A stretch of 16,997 nt of DNA from Porphyromonadaceae bacterium (lineage in GTDB: Bacteria; Bacteroidota; Bacteroidia; Bacteroidales; UBA11471). A model generated the notes under the pieces. It searched no databases and was not told the origin of the DNA. It saw nothing but the letters and a program-made list of their open reading frames with translations. The stretch is taken from positions 1-16,997 of the forward strand of contig JAJQIP010000056.1 of NCBI GenBank assembly GCA_021199145.1. The letters run 5' to 3'. Numbering within the stretch: the stretch's first letter is position 1; each line of letters starts with the position of its first letter. Positions 7,372 to 15,747 of this stretch are shown here, in pieces. A program made the position numbers and the translations under genes.

Positions 7372-7445
7372 GGTCGAGTAGCTCAGTTGGATAGAGCAAC
7401 AGCCTTCTAAGCTGTGGGTCGAGGGTTCGAATCCCTCCTCGATCA
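7372..7445 (+). tRNA. tRNA-Arg (anticodon UCU)
   Basis: The acceptor GGTCGAG (7372-7378) pairs with CTCGATC (7438-7444) with one G-U pair; discriminator A at 7445. The D arm is GCTC...GAGC. The anticodon arm is ACAGC / GCTGT with loop CTTCTAA, so the anticodon TCT is at 7406-7408 and reads AGA/AGG. The T arm is GAGGG-TTCGAAT-CCCTC. CCA is not encoded. The AT-rich right half of the window begins directly after its 3' end. Confidence 0.97.
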
Positions 7446-7487
7446 CATGTTTTGAATTGATAAATCGCAATTGTTTTCTGGAATGAA

Positions 7488-7517
7488 TTGATATTTTGGA
7501 ATTTATTTGTAACTTTA
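7488..7517 (+). promoter_or_regulatory. Probable promoter of the beta-propeller gene
   Basis: TTG at 7488-7490, 19-base spacer, TAACTTTA at 7510-7517, the same one-mismatch -7 form as the tRNA-Ser promoter. The start would be near 7524, leaving a leader of about 65 bases. The surrounding AT-richness makes chance matches likelier. Confidence 0.5.
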
Positions 7518-7539
7518 TACAGGATTATAAAATGTGATT

Positions 7540-7560
7540 TTTCTTGTGTAGAACAAGAAA
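7540..7560. repeat. 8-bp inverted repeat upstream of the beta-propeller gene
   Basis: TTTCTTGT (7540-7547), 5-base loop, ACAAGAAA (7553-7560), 28 bases before the ATG at 7589. It may be an RNA hairpin in the leader, an operator, or a weak end signal for tRNA-Arg; no U-tract follows. Confidence 0.5.
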
Positions 7561-7588
7561 TGGTAATGCCATGCACAAATTTTAATTT

Positions 7589-8770
7589 ATGATAAATCGT
7601 ATATGTAGTTTGTTATTTGTGACTGTAACACTATCGTTTTGTGCGAGACAGCAGAATTGTAGTGATGACGAAATTTCTTTTATTTCTACAGATGATATTT
7701 TATGGAAAGAAAAATTGGCCTTTAACGATACATCTTATATCCGATTATGTAGATGTGTATCTCTTGAAGTGACGAAAGAGTCGCTTATAGCTCAGATTTC
7801 TCGTATTTATTTATATGATGATAATTTTTATATTTACGATGATAACGTTTCCCAGGTTTTACGATTTAATGAAGATGGAAAGTTCGTTTGTAAATATGGA
7901 CATAAAGGTAATGGTCCAGGTGAATATGTAGCTTTGTCGGGGTTTTACGTTGACCCATATCGGAAAGAGGTGGCATTATTTGATCAAATGGCTGGAAAAG
8001 TGCATCGTTTTAATCTTGATGGAACCTTTATTTCTTCGGTTTCTTCCTCGGAAGGCCGTCTATTTACATATTTAGGCCAGTGTGAAATGCTAAATAGCGA
8101 GGATATTATATGCCAAATAGTCTCTAATCGTACAAATACCTATAATTGTGTGGTATTGAATAGGGGTGATTATTCTATAAAACGGGTCTTGTCGGAACAT
8201 TTTGTGAAATCTCGTCTTGGGGAAGTCCTCAATAATTCTGTATATTCTATTTCTGATAATGAAATATCCTGTGTGAAACTTTTTTCTGATACGATTATGT
8301 TATTTAAAGGAGAAGATGTAAGATATGAAATCTTATCGCATACATTATCGGAAATGCCGTTGAAAATGATTCAAAGAAGAATCGAAAAAGATGGCTTTAT
8401 CAATACGTGGATTAATGCATGGAAAAATAATAAATATTCTGCAGGACTAACGTCGATATTTGAGACACCCCGATGGAGATATATTGAGTTCCCTTATCAG
8501 GATGATTTGCATAGTGCCTTACTTACAGACAAGACTACAGGTCGTAATATAACCGTGTCGGGTGTTTCCTCCACGTTCTTTTGGGATTTACGAGATATTG
8601 CTGGGCATGGTGATAACACATTTATAAAAGTATTAAACCCCTCTTTTTTTGAAAAAGCACCCATAGACAAATTATGGGAAGATTCCCCTCAGGGATGGGA
8701 TGAGGTTGCGTCGAGTTCCTGTCCGCAAGATAATAACCCTATATTGATATTGTATGAAATGCAAAATTAA
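7589..8770 (+). CDS. Exported 6-bladed beta-propeller protein, probable lipoprotein
   Basis: 393 residues. The N-terminus (about 1-18) is a hydrophobic signal sequence ending in LSFC, so Cys18 may be lipidated, although Phe at -1 is unusual for a lipobox. A second Cys (24) is followed by S-D-D-E, which resembles the surface-export signal that normally sits right after the lipidated Cys. The body fits the Bacteroidota 6-bladed beta-propeller family: repeated strand patterns such as ISRIYLYDDNFYIYDD and QVLRFNEDGKFV, then the hallmark GHKGNGPGEY at residues 104-113, followed by VDPYRKEVALFDQMAGKVHRF. The molecular role of the family is not known to me; such propellers usually bind ligands or proteins outside the cytoplasm. 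It is strongly AT-rich (about 25% GC in a 60-base sample at 7681-7740). The next gene starts 9 bases after its stop, so the two are likely one operon. Confidence 0.8.
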   Translation: MINRICSLLFVTVTLSFCARQQNCSDDEISFISTDDILWKEKLAFNDTSYIRLCRCVSLEVTKESLIAQISRIYLYDDNFYIYDDNVSQVLRFNEDGKFVCKYGHKGNGPGEYVALSGFYVDPYRKEVALFDQMAGKVHRFNLDGTFISSVSSSEGRLFTYLGQCEMLNSEDIICQIVSNRTNTYNCVVLNRGDYSIKRVLSEHFVKSRLGEVLNNSVYSISDNEISCVKLFSDTIMLFKGEDVRYEILSHTLSEMPLKMIQRRIEKDGFINTWINAWKNNKYSAGLTSIFETPRWRYIEFPYQDDLHSALLTDKTTGRNITVSGVSSTFFWDLRDIAGHGDNTFIKVLNPSFFEKAPIDKLWEDSPQGWDEVASSSCPQDNNPILILYEMQN

Positions 8771-8779
8771 TGTGTGTAA

Positions 8780-11275
8780 GTGAAAAAATTTAATTGGGTA
8801 ATATTATTAGTTGTGTTATCTTTCCCTTGCCATGCATGGGGACAGGTGGACAGTGCGGTGCTGGCCTTAGCGGACCTGGTGAAGACCTACAACCGGTTCG
8901 GAATGTACAACCCGCAAGAGAAGGTCTATCTACACTTTGACAATACGGGGTACTACTTGGGGGAGACCATCTGGTTCCAGGCCTATGTGGTGGCTGCCCC
9001 GCAGTTGCGTCCCACGGAGTTGAGCAAAGTGCTCTATGTGGAGTTGCTGACCCCAGAGGGGCGGGTGGTAGAGACTAAGAAACTGAAAATCGAGGAGGGT
9101 CGTGCCAACGGAGAGTTCCTGCTGACGGATGGGACGTTGGTGGAAGGCTTCTATGAGGTTCGGGCCTATACCCGTGTGATGCTCAATTGGGAAGGGACCT
9201 ACTTCTCCCGTGTTTTCCCTGTTTTTGATAAACCTGTCAAAGAAGGATTATACAATCAAAAGATGGGTAAAAATTTGGGATCTGGAAAGTATTCAGGTTG
9301 GCGTCCTGAGACAAAAAAGGATAAATCACCTAATGTTGTGTTTTATCCTGAAGGAGGTGATCTTGTTGCAGGTTTACCATCGATTGTGGCATTCAAAGCC
9401 ACTGATGACGAGGGGCGTGGTGTGTCAGTTGAAGGGACGATTTGTGATGACAAGGGACAGGTTGTTGCCAACTTTTCTTCAGTTCATGGTGGTATGGGGC
9501 AATTAAAAATGACCCCTGAAAATAAATCGTATGAGGCTCGGATAACTTACAATGGTAAAAAATATCATTTCCCGCTTCCTAAAGTTAAGTTACAAGGTTA
9601 TGTCATGGCCATTGATAATAGTTCTCCAGATGAAATGCAACTTACTTTGTACCGGTCTCCTGAGACTGAGGGCGAATATGTAGGTATTACAGTTAGTTGT
9701 CGAGGCATTACCCATGCTTTTGAGATTGCTGATATGCGGAACGTTGAAACAGTTCATCTCTCTTTTGATAAAAGAACTTTTCCTGGAGGTGTCCAGCAAG
9801 TTACTCTTTTTTCTTCCCGTGGTGAAATTCTCTCAGACCGATTGGTTTATCACCCGTCTCTGCAGCGGCTTACTATTTCGGTCGATTCTATAAAAAATAT
9901 CTATTCGCCATTCGAATGCGTTAATATAGGTCTGAATGTGAAAGACGAGAGTGGCTTTCCTGTGACAACAGACTTCTCTCTTTCGGTAAGAGATTATGGC
10001 ACGGAGATTCCAACATATTATCAAAGCAATATACAAAGTAATTTCCTTTTGGAGTCTGACCTCAAAGGATACATTGAAGATATTCCTTATTACTTTGAAT
10101 CGAATGATGAAGAACATTGCACGGCTCTTGATTTGCTTATGCTGGTTCAAGGATGGAGGCGTTATGAGTGGAAGCAGCAAGCAGGCGTAGAAGAGTTTGT
10201 ACCTGAACACTTAGCAGAAGAGGGCATACTTGTCAAAGGCCGAGTTTTGAGCAACACCGTTGCCCGCAATTCTCCAGTTAAAGATGTAGATATTTCACTT
10301 TGGATTTATTCTCCTCAGACAAATTGCCGTGGACATGCTATTACTAATGAAAAAGGGGAGTTTACTTTCTTGTCGGATAGTGATATTTGGGGTAGAAATG
10401 AGATGATATTGCAAACCCAGGTCTCCACAAAAAATGGGAAAAAGAAAAACAAACATTTTTTGGTTGAATTAGACCGTGTCTTTGCTCCCGATGCCCGATC
10501 ATATACCTATATGGAAGAACAGTTGCCTCATAATATGTTTGTTCCTGAAAATACTTTTGAGTCGCAAGAAGATTCTCTTTCCGGAGATATTATTTCATAT
10601 CCAGACACAGTAAAGGTCTTTAATTTGGATGAAGTTGAGATAAAAAGTCAGAACAAAGTTGGAAAATCGCCTCGGATAGAATATAATATGGCAGATGAAG
10701 AAGACAAAATGGTAGATTCAGGAGATTTCCGCCATTTCACCGGTAATATAATGGACATGCTCGAATATATTAATCCTGACTTTACAGGACGTTATAAACG
10801 ACGTGGAATCCGGTTAGTCAGCAACGGATTATTTTTTGGAGATATCGATGAAATAGATCGATTATTAGTTATAGAGAGGATATCAACGGAAGATATCAAG
10901 TATTATGTAGATGAGTGGAATTTTAAGCCAGGAGACTTTGTCATGTATAGGGCTGAGCAACCCGTATTTGTATTGCTTTTTCTCAAACCTGCTGAAGAAT
11001 TGGGTCGCACAGCAAAAGGATATCGTAGGACGACCTTGCAAGGTTATTCTGTAGCGAAAGACTTTTTCAAAGTTGATTATAGTATGGGGCACTTGCCGGA
11101 TGAGCAGGATTACCGTCGTACGCTTTATTGGAATCCTAATGTTCGGACAGATTTGTCAGGATGTGCTACTATCTCGTTTTACAACAATTCCAATGAATCT
11201 CATTTATGTATTGATGCTGAAACTATCACTATGGATGGAATAGTGGGAAATTGTAATATAATTACTGGTTACTGA
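8780..11275 (+). CDS. Exported MG2-domain / TonB-plug-like protein, mosaic gene
   Basis: 831 residues, exported: MKKFNWVILLVVLSF is a signal peptide with likely cleavage after A-W-G (about residue 21). The start is GTG at 8780; an in-frame TAA lies directly upstream, so no earlier start exists. Residues about 40-150 are the MG2-like beta domain typical of this Bacteroidota family (EKVYLHFDNTGYYLGETIWF, YVELLTPEGRV, GFYEVRAYTRVML). A macroglobulin-like middle follows (VVFYPEGGDLVAGL), then a segment with LDEVEIKS near residue 615, like the start of a TonB-dependent receptor plug, and a C-terminal beta domain (DYRRTLYWNPNVRTD). No beta-barrel follows, so it is not itself a TonB transporter. Function is unknown; envelope assembly, adhesion or macroglobulin-like trapping are possible. 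Bases about 8835-9228 are GC-rich, unlike the rest of the gene. Confidence 0.8.
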   Translation: MKKFNWVILLVVLSFPCHAWGQVDSAVLALADLVKTYNRFGMYNPQEKVYLHFDNTGYYLGETIWFQAYVVAAPQLRPTELSKVLYVELLTPEGRVVETKKLKIEEGRANGEFLLTDGTLVEGFYEVRAYTRVMLNWEGTYFSRVFPVFDKPVKEGLYNQKMGKNLGSGKYSGWRPETKKDKSPNVVFYPEGGDLVAGLPSIVAFKATDDEGRGVSVEGTICDDKGQVVANFSSVHGGMGQLKMTPENKSYEARITYNGKKYHFPLPKVKLQGYVMAIDNSSPDEMQLTLYRSPETEGEYVGITVSCRGITHAFEIADMRNVETVHLSFDKRTFPGGVQQVTLFSSRGEILSDRLVYHPSLQRLTISVDSIKNIYSPFECVNIGLNVKDESGFPVTTDFSLSVRDYGTEIPTYYQSNIQSNFLLESDLKGYIEDIPYYFESNDEEHCTALDLLMLVQGWRRYEWKQQAGVEEFVPEHLAEEGILVKGRVLSNTVARNSPVKDVDISLWIYSPQTNCRGHAITNEKGEFTFLSDSDIWGRNEMILQTQVSTKNGKKKNKHFLVELDRVFAPDARSYTYMEEQLPHNMFVPENTFESQEDSLSGDIISYPDTVKVFNLDEVEIKSQNKVGKSPRIEYNMADEEDKMVDSGDFRHFTGNIMDMLEYINPDFTGRYKRRGIRLVSNGLFFGDIDEIDRLLVIERISTEDIKYYVDEWNFKPGDFVMYRAEQPVFVLLFLKPAEELGRTAKGYRRTTLQGYSVAKDFFKVDYSMGHLPDEQDYRRTLYWNPNVRTDLSGCATISFYNNSNESHLCIDAETITMDGIVGNCNIITGY
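8835..9228 (+). other. GC-rich tract inside the AT-rich MG2/plug-like gene
   Basis: Hand counts give 165 G/C in 300 bases (55%) for 8881-9180, with windows up to 60%. In comparison, 9241-9300 is 33%, 9301-9360 is 40%, and the upstream gene sample is 25%. Third codon positions in the tract are mostly G or C. It covers residues about 19-150, the signal-cleavage region and the MG2-like domain. The right edge is sharp near 9228. The frame is unbroken. Confidence 0.7.
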
Positions 11276-11587
11276 TGATTTAAAGGATTCATTATTATTC
11301 TGTGTTTTCTTATTTGGTAAGATATTGTTTGTAAATCATTTTCTACATCGTTGTTGAATGGCCATTCTGTAAATGGGATTCTTTATCCAGAAATCTCCGA
11401 TTATAGCCAATTATAGATACGATTAAGTTTCCGGGAAAATAATTCTATTAATTTTTGAAAAAATCATTACTTTGTAAAATTAATATTATATATTTAGAAC
11501 AATTTATTGTTAATACTGTTGTCTATGTATAGAAATCTTCTCGAGGAAAAGCGCATTTTATCGGTTGAAATATAAGAAAATACCATA
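11276..11587. promoter_or_regulatory. 312-base AT-rich intergenic region before the RND efflux operon
   Basis: No convincing gene here. It holds a 12-bp perfect palindrome GAATGGCCATTC (11356-11367), which overlaps an alternative hairpin CCATT/AATGG (11362-11376); a direct repeat ATTATAG at 11400 and 11410, ten bases apart; a weak -7-like TTACTTTG (11467-11474) without a good upstream partner; and a dyad AACAAT-TT-ATTGTT (11498-11511) about 77 bases before the ATG at 11588. The promoter and any operator of the efflux operon should lie here, but I cannot place them firmly. Confidence 0.5.
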
Positions 11588-12670
11588 ATGAATAAATTCC
11601 TTCTTTGCCTATTTTCAAGTTTCCTAATGGGTGTATTGCTCGCTTGTTCTTCTTCAAGTGACAAGCTGGTGTCAAATGAAAATATTTCAATAACTCTGCC
11701 TGAGATATCCAATGAAGTGTGTGTTATGCCCTTGAAGAAACAGGTTTTCCATCAAGAATTGGTGAGTAATGGAAAAGTATCGGCTGTTGCATATGCTGAT
11801 TTGTATTTTCTTTCAAATGAACGTGTTGCTCATATTTATGTACAAAATGGAGATCGGGTATGTAGGGGACAGAAATTGGCTGAACTTGAATTATTTTCTT
11901 TACAAAATGAGTTGTCTCAAGCAACTAATAACTTGGAAAAAGCCCGTCTTGACTTGAAAGATGTCTTGATAGGACAGGGTTATTCTCTTGATTCTTTAGC
12001 GTCTATTCCTGACGGAGTAATGCATATAGCACTTATACGTAGTGGTTACGCTCAATGTGAGGATGTTTATAAAAAGTCCAAATATGCCTTGGATTGTGCT
12101 GTGCTTGTAGCTCCATACGATGGTGTGGTGGCTAATCTCTTTCATAAAGAAAACAATTTATCTGAAGGTGGAAAAGCATTTTGTCGTGTGATATCAACGG
12201 ATAGTATGGAAGTAGACTTTACCTTGATAGAAAACGAGCTTTTTACGGTACGATGTGGTGATGCTGTGAAAATAACACCTTATGCCATTCATTCTAAAGA
12301 ATATACAGGATACATATCAATGATAAACCCCGTTGTGGAATCAGATGGAATGGTGCATGCTAAAGCCTATATTAATAATGTTTCTCCATCGCTTTATGAA
12401 GGGATGAATGTACGTGTACGGATACAGCAGGAATTTGAGCACGAATTAGTCGTTCCCAAAACAGCTGTGGTATTACGTTCGGGTAGGCAGGTTGTTTTTA
12501 CCCTTGAAAACGGGAAAGCCATATGGAATTATGTTCGTACTGGCATGGAGAATTTGACAGAATATACTATTGAAGAGGGGTTGGAAGAGGGAGCTATGGT
12601 TATTATATCTGGCAATGTTAATTTGGCTCATGAATCACCTGTTGTTGTTATCAATAATAGCGATTTATGA
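11588..12670 (+). CDS. RND efflux periplasmic adaptor (membrane fusion) lipoprotein
   Basis: 360 residues, linking the inner-membrane pump to the outer-membrane channel. The N-terminus is a lipoprotein signal with lipobox LLAC, so Cys20 is the lipid anchor, followed by a Ser run. After it comes the first half of a biotinyl-lipoyl domain (ERVAHIYVQNGDRVCRGQKLAELE), a helical hairpin at about residues 105-165 (LQNELSQATNNLEKARLDLKD), and the second lipoyl half (VLVAPYDGVVANLFHKENN). Next are the beta-barrel domain (MEVDFTLIENELFTVRCGDAVKI) and the membrane-proximal end (VVPKTAVVLRSGRQVVFTLENGKA). This is the normal HlyD/AcrA-type order and length. Its TGA overlaps the ATG of the pump gene by 4 bases, so translation is probably coupled. 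It is the first gene of the adaptor-pump-channel operon. Substrate cannot be told from sequence. Confidence 0.93.
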   Translation: MNKFLLCLFSSFLMGVLLACSSSSDKLVSNENISITLPEISNEVCVMPLKKQVFHQELVSNGKVSAVAYADLYFLSNERVAHIYVQNGDRVCRGQKLAELELFSLQNELSQATNNLEKARLDLKDVLIGQGYSLDSLASIPDGVMHIALIRSGYAQCEDVYKKSKYALDCAVLVAPYDGVVANLFHKENNLSEGGKAFCRVISTDSMEVDFTLIENELFTVRCGDAVKITPYAIHSKEYTGYISMINPVVESDGMVHAKAYINNVSPSLYEGMNVRVRIQQEFEHELVVPKTAVVLRSGRQVVFTLENGKAIWNYVRTGMENLTEYTIEEGLEEGAMVIISGNVNLAHESPVVVINNSDL

Positions 12671-15600
12671 TTAAGTTCCTTTTAAGGCATCCTATAGCTG
12701 TGATTATGACATTCACAGCTTGTATTATTCTCGGTGTGGTGACTTATTTCACCTTGCCTGTATCTCTGTTGCCCCATATTAATATACCCTATATTACAAT
12801 ACAGGTGTCAGGAGATAATACTTCTGCTCGGGAACTTGAAAACACTGTGATCGCCCCAATTCGTCGTCAGCTAATGCAAATATCGGGCTTGAAGGGTTTG
12901 GAAAGTAAGACGCAGGATGGATCTGGTATTATTCGTTTAGAATTCGAATATGGCACTGATATTGATTTGGCCTTTATTGAAGTAAATGAGAGGATAGATG
13001 CTACAATGTCATCATTACCTCGGTCAATAACCCGTCCCAGGGCCATTAAATCCAGTGCAACGGATATCCCTGTTTTTTATCTGAATCTTACTTTGAAGAG
13101 CGATCACCCTTATGAAGAAACAGATGAACCTCGTTTTCTTGAATTATGTACTGTAGCTGAAAATGTCATAAAACGCCGTATTGAGCAATTACCTCAGGTT
13201 GCGATGGTTGATGTTACAGGAATACCTGGGCGCATAATCCAGTTGGTGCCTGATATGGATAAAATGCAGTTAGTGGGATTGACAATAAGCGATATTGAAT
13301 CAGTTCTGGCTGCTAATAATGTTGAGCCAGGTAGCATGCTTGTCCGAGATGGATATTACGAGTATAATGTACAAGTATCAAATACATTGCGGACGGTTGA
13401 AGATGTAAAAAATATCTATATAACTATTGGCGAGCGTGTTATGCAACTACATGATTTTTGTGATATTCATTATGCCAGTAAGAAGATATCAGGCCTTTCT
13501 TTAGTCGATGGGAAACGAGCTGTAACATTGGCTATCATTAAGCGGGACGATGAAAATATGTCTTCACTGAAGGAAGCCTTGAAAAAAACGACTGATTATT
13601 TCGCTAATCGTTATCCCGATATAGAATTTAGTATCACTCGTAATCAAACCGAATTGCTTGACTATACCATTTCTAGTTTGCAGCAAAATCTTAGTTTGGG
13701 GTTGCTTTTTATTCTTGTTATTGCGCTTTTTTCTTTTCGAGATTTTCGCTCTCCACTTATTATTGCCGTCAATATAGTTGTTTCTGTAGTTATTACCTTC
13801 CTCCTTTTTTATCTGTGCCATATTTCCCTCAATATTATTTCTCTTTCGGGTCTTATATTGGCCGTTGGAATGATGATTGATAATTCTATTATTGTTACGG
13901 AAAACATATCACAATATAGAGAACGTGGCTATACTTTATTTCGTGCATGTGCTATAGGAGCTACAGAAATGGTAACTCCCATGTTGAGTTCAATGCTTAC
14001 GACAATAGCTGTTTTTCTTCCATTGATTTTTATGAGTGGCATTGCAGGAGCACTATTCCATGACCAAGCATTCTCAATTACAATCGGATTGTTGTGTTCT
14101 TATCTTGTAGCTATTTTATTGTTGCCGATACTCTATTTTTTATTTTATCGGATTGGTATAAGAAATAAAAAGGACACTCTGCATTTATCTACTCACAAAT
14201 TGTCTGGGGGTGGTCGGCTTGAAAGAGTATATGACAAGGGTATTAATTGGATATTTTCCCATAAAGTCTGTTGTACGGTAATAGTGATGATGACTTTACC
14301 TCTGTGTATATTGATGTTTTATGCTATCGACAAAGCGAAAATGCCAAAGATGCCCCAACATGAATTAATTGCTCGCTTAGATTGGAACGAAAATATCCAC
14401 ATACAAGAGAATAATCATCGTATAATAGAGATGTTACGTATGTCAAATCCATATGTTATGGAACATACTGCCTATGTGGGAACGCAAGATTATATACTTG
14501 ATAATGGCTCCAATATGTCAGGAACTGAAGCTGAGTTATATTTTCGAGCACAAACGCCAATTGAAATTGATAGTCTGAAGTATCTATTACGGACTTATTT
14601 ACAAGACTATTATCCAAAAGCTATTGTTACATTTTCTCCTCCTGAGAATATTTTTGAAAAGATTTTTAATACCAATGAAGCGGATGTTGTCGCCCAAGTG
14701 TATCCTCTTCATCAACACATAGTACAGGAAGGAATAGAACAACTTGAACAACTTATTGGTAATGCTTGTGGAGAAGGTATAGAGAGTATTCCAATGCAGC
14801 GTCAACTGCATTTAATCATTGATAAAGAAAAGCTTCTTATTTATCAAGTGAAGTACGATGACGTTGTCAAAGCCTTGCGTTCGGCACTTAAAAACAATCA
14901 GGTCTCTGTATTGCGTTCGTACCAACAATATATACCTATTTGTATTGTCGGGATAGAACCAACTATTTCGCAAATTTTACAAAATACTCATATTGTGAGC
15001 AGTTATGATTCCGGAGATGAATCTAAATCGAGTATAATCAGATATATACCACTTTCAGAATTGGTGAAAATCGAATATGCAAGTGATTTAAAACAAATTT
15101 CGTCTGGTCGAGATGGAGAATATCTCCCTTTTCGTTTTTATGATGTGAAGGAGCCTCCACAGCTTGTTTCTCAAATAAAGGAATCTTTGATTGGGAATAA
15201 GGATTGGGATATCAGTTTTTCTGGGAGTTTTTTCTCAAATGAGCGACTGATGAGGGAATTGATAAATATACTTCTTGTTTCGATATTATTGATGTACTTT
15301 ATATTATGCGCACAATTTGAAAGTTTTCTACAACCTCTTATCGTTTTGGTAGAGATTCCTGTCGATATCGCTTTTGCACTGGTTGGCTTATGGATATTCG
15401 GCCATTCACTTAATCTTATGTCTTCCATAGGCATTATTGTCACTTGTGGTATTGTCGTTAATGATTCCATATTGAAGATTGATGCAATGAACAACTTGAG
15501 GAAAACAGGGATGTCTCTTATTGAGGCGATACATTTGGCGGGACATCGTCGCTTACGGCCAATTATAATGACATCTCTTACTACTATTTTGGTAATGATT

Positions 15601-15741
15601 CCATTATTGTTTTCATCCGACATGGCTTCCAATTTACAAAAGCCATTGGCTGTAGCCATGATAAGTGCTATGATTATGGGTACGTTAGTGAGTCTTTTTC
15701 TTGTCCCTATGATATATTGGACCATTTACCGAAAAAAGTGA
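12667..15741 (+). CDS. RND-family inner-membrane efflux pump (AcrB/HAE1-like)
   Basis: 1024 residues, near the AcrB length. It is the energised pump of the tripartite system, exporting substrate by proton motive force. TM1 lies near residues 8-28 (IAVIMTFTACIILGVVTYFTLP), followed by the porter domain (RELENTVIAPIRRQLMQISG, FEYGTDIDLAFIEVNERID) and TM2-TM6 at about 340-500. The second porter/docking half precedes TM8-TM12 at about 865-1020. In TM4 the usual Asp-Asp pair reads I-D-N (Asp405, Asn406). In TM10 the usual Lys-Asn reads V-N-D (Asn932, Asp933). The proton relay therefore departs from AcrB but keeps two acidic residues. It is AT-rich like its neighbours (33% GC at 13681-13740). The start overlaps the adaptor stop by 4 bases; the channel gene follows 6 bases after the stop. 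It is not a CzcA metal pump by its TM4 motif. Drug, lipid or other substrates remain possible. Confidence 0.93.
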   Translation: MIKFLLRHPIAVIMTFTACIILGVVTYFTLPVSLLPHINIPYITIQVSGDNTSARELENTVIAPIRRQLMQISGLKGLESKTQDGSGIIRLEFEYGTDIDLAFIEVNERIDATMSSLPRSITRPRAIKSSATDIPVFYLNLTLKSDHPYEETDEPRFLELCTVAENVIKRRIEQLPQVAMVDVTGIPGRIIQLVPDMDKMQLVGLTISDIESVLAANNVEPGSMLVRDGYYEYNVQVSNTLRTVEDVKNIYITIGERVMQLHDFCDIHYASKKISGLSLVDGKRAVTLAIIKRDDENMSSLKEALKKTTDYFANRYPDIEFSITRNQTELLDYTISSLQQNLSLGLLFILVIALFSFRDFRSPLIIAVNIVVSVVITFLLFYLCHISLNIISLSGLILAVGMMIDNSIIVTENISQYRERGYTLFRACAIGATEMVTPMLSSMLTTIAVFLPLIFMSGIAGALFHDQAFSITIGLLCSYLVAILLLPILYFLFYRIGIRNKKDTLHLSTHKLSGGGRLERVYDKGINWIFSHKVCCTVIVMMTLPLCILMFYAIDKAKMPKMPQHELIARLDWNENIHIQENNHRIIEMLRMSNPYVMEHTAYVGTQDYILDNGSNMSGTEAELYFRAQTPIEIDSLKYLLRTYLQDYYPKAIVTFSPPENIFEKIFNTNEADVVAQVYPLHQHIVQEGIEQLEQLIGNACGEGIESIPMQRQLHLIIDKEKLLIYQVKYDDVVKALRSALKNNQVSVLRSYQQYIPICIVGIEPTISQILQNTHIVSSYDSGDESKSSIIRYIPLSELVKIEYASDLKQISSGRDGEYLPFRFYDVKEPPQLVSQIKESLIGNKDWDISFSGSFFSNERLMRELINILLVSILLMYFILCAQFESFLQPLIVLVEIPVDIAFALVGLWIFGHSLNLMSSIGIIVTCGIVVNDSILKIDAMNNLRKTGMSLIEAIHLAGHRRLRPIIMTSLTTILVMIPLLFSSDMASNLQKPLAVAMISAMIMGTLVSLFLVPMIYWTIYRKK

Positions 15742-15747
15742 TAGAAT

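Noticed and set aside
7237..7576. Two overlapping minus-strand frames across tRNA-Arg (GGIRTLDPQLRRL-like translation)
   Set aside because: Antisense to the tRNA-Arg gene and its promoter; the peptide is a typical tRNA artefact.
11374..11427. Small 17-codon frame (MGFFIQKSPIIANYRYD) before the efflux operon
   Set aside because: No start-site context, no family resemblance, and such short frames are expected by chance in AT-rich DNA.
15171..15725. 184-codon minus-strand frame opposite the end of the RND pump gene
   Set aside because: It mirrors transmembrane helices of a well-supported protein and lacks a promoter or family features.
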